Notes: generated from the sequence alone by a model not told the origin. A DNA stretch of 7,166 bases from an uncultured Spirochaetia bacterium (GCA_913053665.1 CAJXGR010000158.1:1-7166); one strand, 5' to 3'; shown: positions 1-6,799, counted from the first letter of the stretch. A program made the numbers and translations.

Positions 1-2
1 AC

Positions 3-155
3 AAACGGCGAGCCGCAACCTACGCCTATTTAGGTAGATGTCGGGCTGTCAAGGATTATAAAAAATATCTCAAATTGAAGAAGGGTAAAATCTCAAAGGC
101 TGAAAAAAAGGATATAAAAAAGCGAATCAAAAAGATTAAAAAGGATTGTAAGTAG
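3..155 (+). CDS. C-terminal end of a Lys-rich, possibly TPR-containing protein (5' end outside window)
   Basis: An open frame enters from the left edge and ends at TAG 153-155, giving 50 residues. The other two forward frames stop within the first 36 bases. The peptide begins with an Ala/Tyr/Leu-rich helical stretch (AATYAYLGRCRAVKDYKKYL) that looks like the last helices of a tetratricopeptide array, where a final YxxYL-type helix often closes the domain. It then becomes a highly basic tail of Lys and Ile repeats (KKRIKKIKKDCK). The TPR reading is inference from this short piece. A low-complexity lysine helix on some other protein is equally possible. Function is unknown. The gene converges on soxZ, with 53 bases and a strong hairpin between the two stops. 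Confidence 0.6.
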   Translation, partial: KRRAATYAYLGRCRAVKDYKKYLKLKKGKISKAEKKDIKKRIKKIKKDCK

Positions 156-166
156 TCTTGGCTTTA

Positions 167-204
167 GATTTATACAAATAGACACGAATCTATTTGTATA
201 AGTC
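167..204. terminator. 16-bp stem hairpin between convergent genes, probable bidirectional terminator
   Basis: Left arm 167-182 pairs with right arm 189-204 around a 6-base loop (CACGAA, 183-188). All positions are Watson-Crick except one G-U pair (169/202). The stem is AT-rich and no long T-run follows on either strand, so it is not a textbook intrinsic terminator. Its position, just after the stop at 155 on the plus strand and just after the soxZ stop at 209 on the minus strand, fits a shared terminator or an mRNA 3'-end stabiliser. Confidence 0.55.
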
Positions 205-208
205 AGAA

Positions 209-604
209 TTAACGTGTTGGTTTAATCTTTATGGATTTAACAAACTTTCGGCCATGATTATCCGTCCAGACTATCTTAAAAAGACCGGCTTTCGTCACTT
301 TCACCTTAAATTCAATAAAAGGATTCTGGGAAAGATAGGGCGTTAACTCCATAGAAATGATCACTTTATCGATGTAATAAACCTGAACTTTTTTGATGAA
401 AAGGGTCGGTAGGATACGCCCTTTTTTATCCTTTCCAAAACCTGTGTGCTGCGGGTATATAATAGTAGCTCTAACACGAATGCTGTCTCCCACTTTGTAT
501 TTTTTGGGTTTAATACCTATAACAGACTCACCGATTGCTCTAGTCTTGTCGGGTAACGTCAGCAACCCCATCAGTACTACGAAACATACTATTAAACTTT
601 TCAT
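209..604 (-). CDS. soxZ: SoxZ-like sulfur-carrier subunit with its own signal peptide
   Basis: This 131-residue protein should be the partner of SoxY in the periplasmic SoxYZ carrier, the platform that holds sulfur substrates for SoxAX, SoxB and SoxCD. Residues 41-128 match the SoxZ Ig-like fold as I know it: IRVRA at the start of the first strand, YPQHTGFGKDKKGRILP (50-66, compare the HPMETG...G.LIPA pattern), FIKKVQV, LSQNP (91-95) and VWTDNHG (112-118). Residues 1-23 form a Sec-type signal peptide: Lys2, a hydrophobic core at 4-16, and a likely cleavage after TRA23. Classical SoxZ is about 100-110 residues and has no signal. The start is supported by GAGGAG (minus strand, about 610-617) at good spacing. 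It lies 56 bases downstream of soxY and is almost certainly in the same transcript. Family assignment is fairly sure; the details of its chemistry are inference. Confidence 0.85.
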   Translation of the reverse strand: MKSLIVCFVVLMGLLTLPDKTRAIGESVIGIKPKKYKVGDSIRVRATIIYPQHTGFGKDKKGRILPTLFIKKVQVYYIDKVIISMELTPYLSQNPFIEFKVKVTKAGLFKIVWTDNHGRKFVKSIKIKPTR

Positions 605-622
605 ACCTAGCTCCTCTCTTTG

Positions 623-642
623 ATTAAGTTCTTTTACTTAAT
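623..642 (-). repeat. small inverted repeat in the soxY-soxZ spacer
   Basis: ATTAAGT (623-629) and ACTTAAT (636-642) are perfect inverted 7-mers around a 6-base loop. On the soxYZ transcript this weak hairpin lies just upstream of the soxZ Shine-Dalgarno. It may affect mRNA processing or soxZ translation, or mean nothing, since an AT-rich 7-bp stem can arise by chance. Confidence 0.35.
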
Positions 643-660
643 GATAGTCCATTGCCACCA

Positions 661-1185
661 CTACCCTTGCACACAGCCGTGGGATACCTTGACCAATTTG
701 CTGTTATAATAAACTTTGCCATCACTCATGACAGCGTAGGCCCTAACGATAGATGTTTTTGCAAATTGAACACGAGTACTGAAATAAGCATGACCCGACT
801 CCGGTGTGAAATGGACTTTAACGAGTAGTGGGACAGGATTTTTCTCAATTATTATGACAATCATCTTAACATAATCTTTTTTGGTCATGGGAGAGCTAAC
901 CTGTACCTGGACAGGGACTATAGCACCGTTTTCAGCAATTATGGGGGCTCTTAGTTTGACCCGTCCGCTTTTTATTGCTTCCTTCCGTAATTTGTCCATA
1001 GAACTCTTTGTAGTCTCAGGTTTCACGGTTTTAGCCTTTCCTCGGTTTACAGTTCTCTTCGAAATTCCATTGGATGGGTGAATTGATAAAAGTACTGAGA
1101 TGATGAGTGATAAGCCCAAAATAGATGTTTTCGTCTTAGCCAATTTGTTGAGAAACCCCTTAATACTTTTTTGTGGGTTAGACAT
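661..1185 (-). CDS. soxY: SoxY-like sulfur-carrier protein with atypical C-terminal arm
   Basis: This 174-residue protein is the covalent-carrier half of SoxYZ; in the family a C-terminal cysteine holds the sulfur substrate in the periplasm. The SoxY domain spans about 76-174: VKLRAPIIAENGAIVPVQV (76-94, the family's strongest motif), SSPM (97-100), IIIEKNPVPLLVKVHF (111-126), YFSTRVQFAKTSIVRAYAV (134-152), DGKVYY (155-160) and the end KVSHGCVQG with Cys171. The canonical arm ends GGCGG, so this one has His before Gly-Cys and an extra residue after Cys. The N-terminus has S-I-K-G-F-L-N-K (7-14) before a hydrophobic segment (22-35), where a Tat signal would have S-R-R-x-F-L-K. Residues 41-75 are a basic linker. 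The start is backed by AGGAGG (minus strand, 1193-1198). No soxA, X, B or CD is present in the window. Family call is sound; whether it works in thiosulfate oxidation is unknown. Confidence 0.87.
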   Translation of the reverse strand: MSNPQKSIKGFLNKLAKTKTSILGLSLIISVLLSIHPSNGISKRTVNRGKAKTVKPETTKSSMDKLRKEAIKSGRVKLRAPIIAENGAIVPVQVQVSSPMTKKDYVKMIVIIIEKNPVPLLVKVHFTPESGHAYFSTRVQFAKTSIVRAYAVMSDGKVYYNSKLVKVSHGCVQG

Positions 1186-1216
1186 AATAAATCCTCCTAT
1201 TTCTCGGTGATTAAAA

Positions 1217-1245
1217 GTTAGCTAATAACAAATGATGCTTGTCAA
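1217..1245 (-). promoter_or_regulatory. candidate soxYZ promoter
   Basis: On the minus strand a perfect TTGACA (1245 down to 1240) is followed after 17 bases by GCTAAC (1222 down to 1217), which matches TATAAT at only three positions. The leader to the soxY ATG would be about 25 bases. The strong -35 and poor -10 would suit an activated promoter, and the -35 lies inside the leftmost of the 11-bp repeats. Confidence 0.35.
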
Positions 1246-1281
1246 AGCTTTGTAATAAGTTTGTAAAAATATTGTAAAGCC
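1238..1281 (+). promoter_or_regulatory. four 11-bp-phased TTGT direct repeats, candidate response-regulator operator
   Basis: Four consecutive 11-base units begin at 1238, 1249, 1260 and 1271: CTTGTCAAAGC, TTTGTAATAAG, TTTGTAAAAAT and ATTGTAAAGCC. All share TTGT at unit positions 2-5 and A at position 7, the core being TTGTAA in three units and TTGTCA in one. Direct repeats with 11-bp phasing are the binding architecture of OmpR/PhoB-class response regulators (the Pho box repeats TGTCA at this spacing). The array lies in the divergent soxY/fadJ region, 53 bases upstream of soxY and about 175 upstream of fadJ. The repeat pattern is observed; the regulator class is inference. Confidence 0.5.
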
Positions 1282-1446
1282 GGAAAAAAGATCCTTATTG
1301 ATCACTTTGTTATTAACTTTACCAGTAATAATCTTCTCCCACGGGACAAAAAACTGATCCTATAAGAACTTAAAGTGTTTAGTAATTATAGGTACCAGGT
1401 GATCCAAAAATCTCCCGGAAGCAAGACAAGCCATGAAATATGTGTC

Positions 1447-1451
1447 AGGAG
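1447..1451 (+). promoter_or_regulatory. Shine-Dalgarno that decides the fadJ start
   Basis: AGGAG sits 6 bases before the ATG at 1458. An in-frame ATG at 1440 lies upstream of this site with no ribosome binding site of its own, so 1458 is the better start and gives a 714-residue product. Confidence 0.75.
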
Positions 1452-1457
1452 TCCACC

Positions 1458-3602
1458 ATGCAAGATGCTCAAAGCTTTCAATATACGGTCAATGAAGATT
1501 CTATCGCTCTGATCACCTTTGATATGCCCAATGAGAAGATCAATAAGCTGGCCTCTCACGTGATGAAAGAGTTCCACGCATTAATCCATGAACTTAAGGC
1601 TAGGGGTTCCCTGAAAGGGGCCATACTTTTTAGTGCCAAGAAGAATATATTTATCGCTGGAGCCGACATTCGGGAAATAGGAGCCGCCAAAGGGATCAAG
1701 ATACAGGCAGGTAAGGACTTGTTAAGGATGGGCCATGAAATCTTCTACGACTTAAGCCATCTGCCCTTTCCCACCTGCGTAGCGATGGATGGTGTGTGTC
1801 TGGGGGGAGGAATGGAACTCGCTTTAGCTTGCGATTACCGTATCGCTACCCTCAACCCCAAAACCCTCCTCGCCTTGCCTGAAGTGACATTAGGCGTGAT
1901 GCCCGGATGGGGCGGTTCTCAGAGGATGCCTCGGTTGATTGGAGCGGCTCACGCCCTCGATTTGATCTGTTCAGGACGATATATAGGAGGGCAAGAAGCT
2001 TACGAGATTGGCTTAACGGATGACTACTGCCAACCGGAGGCTCTCACTCAATCAGCCCTTCAGTGGATGAAAGGTGTGATACAAAGCTCTGAATGGAAAA
2101 AGAGGAGAGAGAAGCTGAATGGTCCTTTAGAGATGAACGAAGATGAGGCAGCATCCGTTTTCAAGATTGCCAGAGAGAAGGTTTATAATGAGACTAAAGG
2201 CCTTTTCCCTGCACCCATGATAGCCTTGGAAGCCGTACAGGAAGGATCCTTTCTTTCACTCGAAGAAGGTCTTAAGATAGAACTGGAAAAGATCGATCCA
2301 CTCATTGGCAGCGAGATTTCTCAGAACTTGATTCACCTATTCTTTAGCTCCGAAGCCCTTAAAAAGGTCTCTTGGACAAAGAACAAGGATATTATCCCTA
2401 AAAGCATTGATAGAGTCGCTGTTTTGGGAGCCGGGATTATGGGAAGCGGGATTGCAGCGGCAAACATCACTCGAAAGATACCAACTTTAATGAAAGACAT
2501 TAGCCAGGAGCGTGTGGAAAAAGGAGTTGATCACTGTGTGAAAATCCTTTCCGGACGTGTCCATAAGCATAAAATGAGCCAGGGTGATATGAATCATCGC
2601 TTGGCACTTTTGACCGGAACCCAGTCTGATGAGGGCTTTAAGGACTGCAATCTGATCATTGAGGCGGTGGTTGAGGATTATAATGTAAAGAAACAGGTTT
2701 TTGCCGAAGCTGAAAAGCATTTGTCTGACACAGCTATTCTGGCGAGTAATACGACAAGTATCTCTATCAATAAGCTATCAGAAGGTATCAAGCATAAGGA
2801 TCGCTTTATAGGACTTCATTTCTATAATCCGGTGGATAAAATGACATTGGTGGAAATCATTCGCAGTCAATGGACATCGGATGAGACAGTGGCAACGGTG
2901 GTTCAATACGTCAGAAAGATTGGTAAGACAGCTATTGTCGTGAATGATGGAGTGGGATTTATTGTCAGTCGTTTGCTCATGCTGTATTTGAGTGAAGCAA
3001 CAATATTGGTGGAAGAGGGTGTCGACCTTCAGACCATTGATAGGGTGATGACCAACTTTGGCATGCCTATGGGACCGCTCACCTTACTGGACGTGATTGG
3101 CATTGATACGGCCTATAAGGCCAGCCAAGTGCTGATAGATGGTTTCCCTGATCGATACGTCCACTCAAAGGTTTTAGAATTGCTAACTGAGAATAACCGC
3201 TTGGGACAGAAAAGCGGGATGGGATTTTATAAGTACAAGAGAAAGAAGTTGAAGGGTCAAATGGATGAGACCTTGTTTGAGACTTTAAAAACAGTGAGAC
3301 ATGATAAAAAGAATCCTTCCGACGAGGCGATACGGGACAGGATGCTATTACCCATGATTCTTGAGGGGGTGAGGGTGTTGGAAGATGGAGTGGCAGAGAG
3401 TGTAAGGGATGTGGATATGTCCATGATATTGGGAACCGGTTTTCCAGCCTTTCGTGGAGGCCTGCTACGTTATGCCGATTCTGTTGGAATCAAGGAAATC
3501 ATAAAACGCTGTAAGCCTTTTAGTGATCTGGGTGGACGCTACAGACCGGGGAAAATGCTAAATGATATGGCTCAAGGCGATAAGACCTTTTATCCTTCAT
3601 GA
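1458..3602 (+). CDS. fadJ: FadJ-type fatty-acid oxidation complex alpha subunit (enoyl-CoA hydratase / 3-hydroxyacyl-CoA dehydrogenase)
   Basis: This bifunctional cytoplasmic enzyme hydrates 2-enoyl-CoA and oxidises the resulting 3-hydroxyacyl-CoA with NAD+ in beta-oxidation. From the 1458 start it is 714 residues, the length I recall for E. coli FadJ. The crotonase domain covers about 1-190: oxyanion-hole segment FIAGAD (65-70), LGGGMELALAC with Glu120, and LPEVTLG with Glu142. The 22-residue spacing of the two catalytic Glu fits FadJ rather than the shorter FadB spacing. The NAD-binding domain begins with VLGAGIMGSG (322-331, GxGxxG). Dehydrogenase residues are SN (430-431) and HFYNP with His454, paired with Glu466. 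The C-terminal domain includes GFPAFRGG (661-668). No key residue is missing. Its stop overlaps the next gene by ATGA, indicating an operon. No fadI thiolase is adjacent in the window. Confidence 0.93.
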   Translation: MQDAQSFQYTVNEDSIALITFDMPNEKINKLASHVMKEFHALIHELKARGSLKGAILFSAKKNIFIAGADIREIGAAKGIKIQAGKDLLRMGHEIFYDLSHLPFPTCVAMDGVCLGGGMELALACDYRIATLNPKTLLALPEVTLGVMPGWGGSQRMPRLIGAAHALDLICSGRYIGGQEAYEIGLTDDYCQPEALTQSALQWMKGVIQSSEWKKRREKLNGPLEMNEDEAASVFKIAREKVYNETKGLFPAPMIALEAVQEGSFLSLEEGLKIELEKIDPLIGSEISQNLIHLFFSSEALKKVSWTKNKDIIPKSIDRVAVLGAGIMGSGIAAANITRKIPTLMKDISQERVEKGVDHCVKILSGRVHKHKMSQGDMNHRLALLTGTQSDEGFKDCNLIIEAVVEDYNVKKQVFAEAEKHLSDTAILASNTTSISINKLSEGIKHKDRFIGLHFYNPVDKMTLVEIIRSQWTSDETVATVVQYVRKIGKTAIVVNDGVGFIVSRLLMLYLSEATILVEEGVDLQTIDRVMTNFGMPMGPLTLLDVIGIDTAYKASQVLIDGFPDRYVHSKVLELLTENNRLGQKSGMGFYKYKRKKLKGQMDETLFETLKTVRHDKKNPSDEAIRDRMLLPMILEGVRVLEDGVAESVRDVDMSMILGTGFPAFRGGLLRYADSVGIKEIIKRCKPFSDLGGRYRPGKMLNDMAQGDKTFYPS

Positions 3603-5323
3603 AATTAGCTTTAGTAGACTGGATCATTGTTATATCCTACCTGGTCTTCGCGATCGGTGTTGGAATCTATCTTTCCAAAAGAGCCAGTCGTAATATTGGT
3701 GAGTTCTTCGCATCGGGTGGGAAATTACCCTGGTGGGTGCTTGGAACGTCCATGGTGGCGACTACCTTTGCTGTAGACACCCCCCTGGCGATCACGGAAC
3801 TCGTGGCTGAGCATGGAATAGCTGGCAATTGGATCTGGTGGAATATGGCGATCGCCCATGGCCTGGCTGTGTTTATATTTGCCCGATTCTGGCGGAGAGC
3901 CAATATACTCACCGATCTTGAGATGCTTGAACTTCGCTATTCAGGGAAGTCAGCGACCGTCTTAAGGGTCTTTCGTGCCTTTTGGGAAGGGCTTTTTTTT
4001 AACGCCATCGTGATAGGATGGGTTCTATTCGCAATGAGCCAGATCATCACGGTGATATTTGGCGATGAGAAGCTGATCCATGCCCTCCCCCTCGACAGCA
4101 AATGGCAGTATATCTTGCTTTGCCTCCTGGTATCCGTCGTATATTCCCTTCTATCAGGGTTTTGGGGAGTGGTGATTACTGATTTAGTCCAGTTTGTGAT
4201 CGCCATGACGGGATCTATTGTATTGGCTGTGATCGCTGTGGACCATGTTGGTGGGATGGATGCTCTCTTGGGATCGCCTGAGCTTAGTGGAAAGCTCTCC
4301 TTCATACCTTCTATAGAGACTACCTCACTGCCTTTGGTGACCCTTATATCATTCCTGAGTGTGTTCTGGTGGGCTTCTAAAAACGCAGACTCCGGGGGGT
4401 ATATGGCCCAAAGAATGATAGCGGCCAAAAATGAAAAGCATTCCGTCCTGGCCATGTTGTGGTTCAGTATCGCCCATTATGCCCTCCGACCCTGGCCCTG
4501 GATACTCGTAGCCCTCGTTTCCCTTGTCCTATACCCGGATCTTAAAGATCCTGAATTAGGCTACCCGAAATTAGTAGTCGACCTCTTACCCACCGGGCTG
4601 AAGGGTTTGATGATCGCTTCCTTTGTAGCGGCCTTTATGTCAACCATTGATACACACGTGAACTGGGGGTCATCCTATCTCATAAACGACTTCTACAAGC
4701 GATTGATCGCGAAGAAAGCGTCTGAAGCCCATTATATCATGATCTCCAGACTAGCCGGTTTATTCATCATGGTCTTTGCCGGATTGTTGGCCTACTTTAT
4801 GGAATCCGTACTTGATACTTGGAAGTTCTTGTTTACCATAACAATGGGGATTGGAGGAGTCTATATCGCCCGGTGGTTCTGGTGGCGAGTGAACGCGTGG
4901 AGTGAGATATCTGCGTGGGTCACGTCAGCCCTGGCTTATACTGTCCTTTATCTGTCAGGTATCCAGTCAGAGTTTGGCTGGAAGGTGATTATCATTGCAT
5001 TCTCCTCCACAATAGTCTGGGTTATTGTCACTTACCTGACCCCACCCGTCGATGAAGAGCGTCTAAAGGACTTTTATACGAGAGTTCGTCCAGCCATCAT
5101 GGGGTGGAAAAGGATAGCGAACAAGGTGGATCCATCCGGGTCTCCAGGATTAGAGTGGAAAGACCTTTTGGCGGGTTTCGCCGGGATATTACTGGTTTAC
5201 TTTATCCTGTTCGCCATTGGTAACTATTTATTCAATAGACCTATAGAGGCTTATATCTCTTTTGGGGGTGTTGTTCTGGCCGGATTAGGTGTTTATCTAT
5301 TGACACGGAATCGCTTGAAATGA
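3599..5323 (+). CDS. Sodium:solute symporter (SSS) family transporter
   Basis: This 574-residue inner-membrane protein has about 13-15 hydrophobic segments, for example 5-24, 78-96, 132-152, 168-186, 190-214, 283-310, 385-400, 463-480, 522-541 and 552-568. Family marks are a first helix ending in SKRASRNIGEFFASGGKLPW (26-45), the partly unwound second helix region GTSMVATTFAVDTPL (49-63), GYMAQRMIAAKN (267-278), and AAFMSTIDTHVNW (344-356), where Ser348-Thr349 occupy the expected Na2 sodium-site position. A cytoplasmic stretch TPPVDEERLKDFYTRVRP (481-498) is typical of one SSS branch. Substrates of this family range from sugars and amino acids to carboxylates and cannot be read from the sequence. 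The start overlaps the fadJ stop (ATGA) and has no clear Shine-Dalgarno, so translation probably reinitiates after fadJ. Co-translation suggests an acid or other carbon source feeding beta-oxidation; that is inference. Confidence 0.88.
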   Translation: MKLALVDWIIVISYLVFAIGVGIYLSKRASRNIGEFFASGGKLPWWVLGTSMVATTFAVDTPLAITELVAEHGIAGNWIWWNMAIAHGLAVFIFARFWRRANILTDLEMLELRYSGKSATVLRVFRAFWEGLFFNAIVIGWVLFAMSQIITVIFGDEKLIHALPLDSKWQYILLCLLVSVVYSLLSGFWGVVITDLVQFVIAMTGSIVLAVIAVDHVGGMDALLGSPELSGKLSFIPSIETTSLPLVTLISFLSVFWWASKNADSGGYMAQRMIAAKNEKHSVLAMLWFSIAHYALRPWPWILVALVSLVLYPDLKDPELGYPKLVVDLLPTGLKGLMIASFVAAFMSTIDTHVNWGSSYLINDFYKRLIAKKASEAHYIMISRLAGLFIMVFAGLLAYFMESVLDTWKFLFTITMGIGGVYIARWFWWRVNAWSEISAWVTSALAYTVLYLSGIQSEFGWKVIIIAFSSTIVWVIVTYLTPPVDEERLKDFYTRVRPAIMGWKRIANKVDPSGSPGLEWKDLLAGFAGILLVYFILFAIGNYLFNRPIEAYISFGGVVLAGLGVYLLTRNRLK

Positions 5324-5334
5324 CGGGCCGTTTT

Positions 5335-5364
5335 TTGAGTCCTTGGAAGTGAATGTGAAATAAG
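5335..5364 (+). promoter_or_regulatory. weak candidate promoter for the SH3-domain gene
   Basis: TTGAGT (5335-5340) and AATAAG (5359-5364) match the sigma70 hexamers at four positions each with an 18-base spacer. The 88-base gap after the symporter gene has no convincing terminator, so read-through from fadJ is also possible. Confidence 0.25.
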
Positions 5365-5411
5365 CTTTGAGGCATCGTTTTTATTGATTTAACTCTGTCT
5401 AGGAGGATAGT

Positions 5412-6239
5412 ATGGCGAGCTATAGAAATGTTCTTGTTCTAACCATGTTTTTGGGCATAATGTTTCTGAACAGCGTGGGCTACAGCAAGACGAAGGCTCA
5501 GCACATTGCCGAGATCGATAGGGAAGTGAAAAGGATTAATCGATTGGTTCTTAAAAAAATGAAGAAATCAGTAGGAGACCCAGATGAAGTGTTCGAGGAG
5601 GCGATGATTTACTTTGATGACAAGAATAGAATACGTAAAGTTATTCTTCGTTGGGATGGATTAAACGCTTATGGAAAAAGCATTATGTACTTCAGAAGGA
5701 ATGGAAGCTTGTGTTATACCAGTTTTGCTGATAAATCAGATGGAGAAGATCTTGATAATCTGTTTTGTGGGACAGTTTATTTTCATAATAGAAAAGCCAT
5801 TAAAATGGATACTCAATATTATAATACATCCAATAGAAAGATAATTCGTAAAAATATAAAAACCGTTTATAGCTATAATAGTAGTCTACCCTACCAAACA
5901 GTAAAAGAGCTTATGAAAGCCTTGAGGGATTATAAGAAATCTTTATTTGATGGTAAGTATATCTTTCGGATGCCTAAAAAAGGTGAAACATCCATTAATA
6001 CAAATAATGTGAACCTTCGCAAAAAGCCAAATACTCAAAGCAAAGTACTCTTTAAGTTACATTACAGTGACGAAATATCTATTCTCTCGATCGGCAAGCA
6101 ACAGTCTATCGGCCGCTGGGGCAAGCATAAATGGTATAAGGTGAGCTACTTACATTATAGTCAAAGTGGCAAAGAGCAAAGGATAATTGGCTGGGTCTTT
6201 GGGGCCTTTTTAGAACCTGTGGAAATGAGGGTCAGATAG
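5412..6239 (+). CDS. Exported protein with C-terminal bacterial SH3 (SH3b) domain
   Basis: This 275-residue protein starts with a Sec-type signal peptide: Arg5, a hydrophobic core at 7-21 and a probable cleavage near GYS25. Residues 26-60 are helical and charged. Residues 60-155 form a region rich in aromatic beta strands (AMIYFDD, VILRWDG, IMYFRRNGSLCYTSF, TVYFHN) with two cysteines, 101 and 119, that could pair in the periplasm. Residues 160-185 are a helix plus linker. An SH3b domain fills about 193-270: the VNLRKKPN entry motif (200-207), WYKV (241-244) and GWVFGAFLEPV (260-270). SH3b domains usually bind peptides or cell-wall material. No catalytic domain is visible, so this is more likely an envelope-binding or lipoprotein-like accessory factor than an enzyme. 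It is not a lipoprotein, as no lipobox is present. AGGAGG (5401-5406) lies 5 bases before the ATG. I do not recognise the middle domain. Confidence 0.8.
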   Translation: MASYRNVLVLTMFLGIMFLNSVGYSKTKAQHIAEIDREVKRINRLVLKKMKKSVGDPDEVFEEAMIYFDDKNRIRKVILRWDGLNAYGKSIMYFRRNGSLCYTSFADKSDGEDLDNLFCGTVYFHNRKAIKMDTQYYNTSNRKIIRKNIKTVYSYNSSLPYQTVKELMKALRDYKKSLFDGKYIFRMPKKGETSINTNNVNLRKKPNTQSKVLFKLHYSDEISILSIGKQQSIGRWGKHKWYKVSYLHYSQSGKEQRIIGWVFGAFLEPVEMRVR

Positions 6240-6250
6240 GCTTTGAGATG

Positions 6251-6799
6251 CTATATCAACTCTGAAAAGCTCACGGTGAAATCCGTGAAGATCCTGGACT
6301 TCAACTTTTCAGTGTCCTGAACAATACAGTAAGATATATACTTTGCTTTTTCTAGTACAAATACTTCAATGGTGTTATTCATTGGGTCAACGATCCAATA
6401 CTCCTTCACTCCAAAGTTCTGGTAGGACTCATACTTGACCCCTCGATCCTTGTTTTTTGTAGACTTGGAGAGGATTTCAACCAGCAAATCAGGGCTTCCA
6501 AATGCCCCACGCTTTTGTATGATCTTTTGGTTCTCATTGGAGATGAAGATGATGTCGGGTTGGAAGACGTTGAGTTCATCTAATATGATGTCCGTTGGGG
6601 CTGTGACAATGTCTCCTAGCTTATTCTTTTGGACGTAATTCCATAATAAACCATATAAATTACCTGAGATTCTTTGGTGAGAATAGTATGGGGCGGGTGC
6701 CATTTCAATTAATTCTCCTTCAATCACTTCGTAACGTTTATCATCATTGAGATTATAATAATCCTCATAAGTCCATGTCTTTTTCTGTGTTACAGCCAT
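6251..6799 (-). CDS. Uma2-family putative endonuclease (PD-(D/E)XK fold, DUF820)
   Basis: The 182-residue protein matches the Uma2 family, a restriction-endonuclease-like fold of unsettled biological role, often found in many genomic copies. Visible marks are TYEDYYNL (10-17), RYEVIEGELIEM (22-33, with Glu24), FQPDIIFIS (79-87, catalytic-type Asp82), SPDLLVEILSKSTKNKDRG (102-120, Glu108 of the ExL/K element), K122YESY, and GVKEYWIVDP (130-139). All expected acidic and Lys positions are present, so it should be active if the family is a nuclease. I chose ATG 6797-6799 because a GGATGG element precedes it at 7 bases and the family usually begins right there. A GTG five codons upstream (6812-6814) would add MDGRT but has no ribosome site. 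It converges on the SH3-domain gene with only 11 bases between stops, leaving no room for a terminator. Confidence 0.88.
   Translation of the reverse strand: MAVTQKKTWTYEDYYNLNDDKRYEVIEGELIEMAPAPYYSHQRISGNLYGLLWNYVQKNKLGDIVTAPTDIILDELNVFQPDIIFISNENQKIIQKRGAFGSPDLLVEILSKSTKNKDRGVKYESYQNFGVKEYWIVDPMNNTIEVFVLEKAKYISYCIVQDTEKLKSRIFTDFTVSFSELI

Noticed and set aside
881..1081. Forward open frame opposite soxY
   Set aside because: It is antisense to a clear SoxY domain and shows no recognisable protein features.
1282..1439. Sigma70 promoter for fadJ
   Set aside because: Several AT-rich hexamers occur (for example TTGTTA and AATAAT near 1307-1332), but none combine with acceptable 16-18 base spacing, so no specific site can be supported.
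1440..1457. In-frame ATG at 1440 as the fadJ start
   Set aside because: It has no ribosome binding site, while AGGAG at 1447-1451 is placed for the ATG at 1458, which also gives the usual FadJ length and N-terminus.
3937..4455. 172-codon open frame on the minus strand inside the symporter gene
   Set aside because: It lies wholly antisense to a well-supported membrane-protein gene, has no family resemblance and no ribosome site, so it is a by-product of the coding strand.
5321..5336. Possible intrinsic terminator after the symporter (ACGGGCCGT followed by T6)
   Set aside because: The palindrome leaves a loop of one base, so it cannot fold. A longer alternative has only a 4-bp stem with a loop of about 20 bases.
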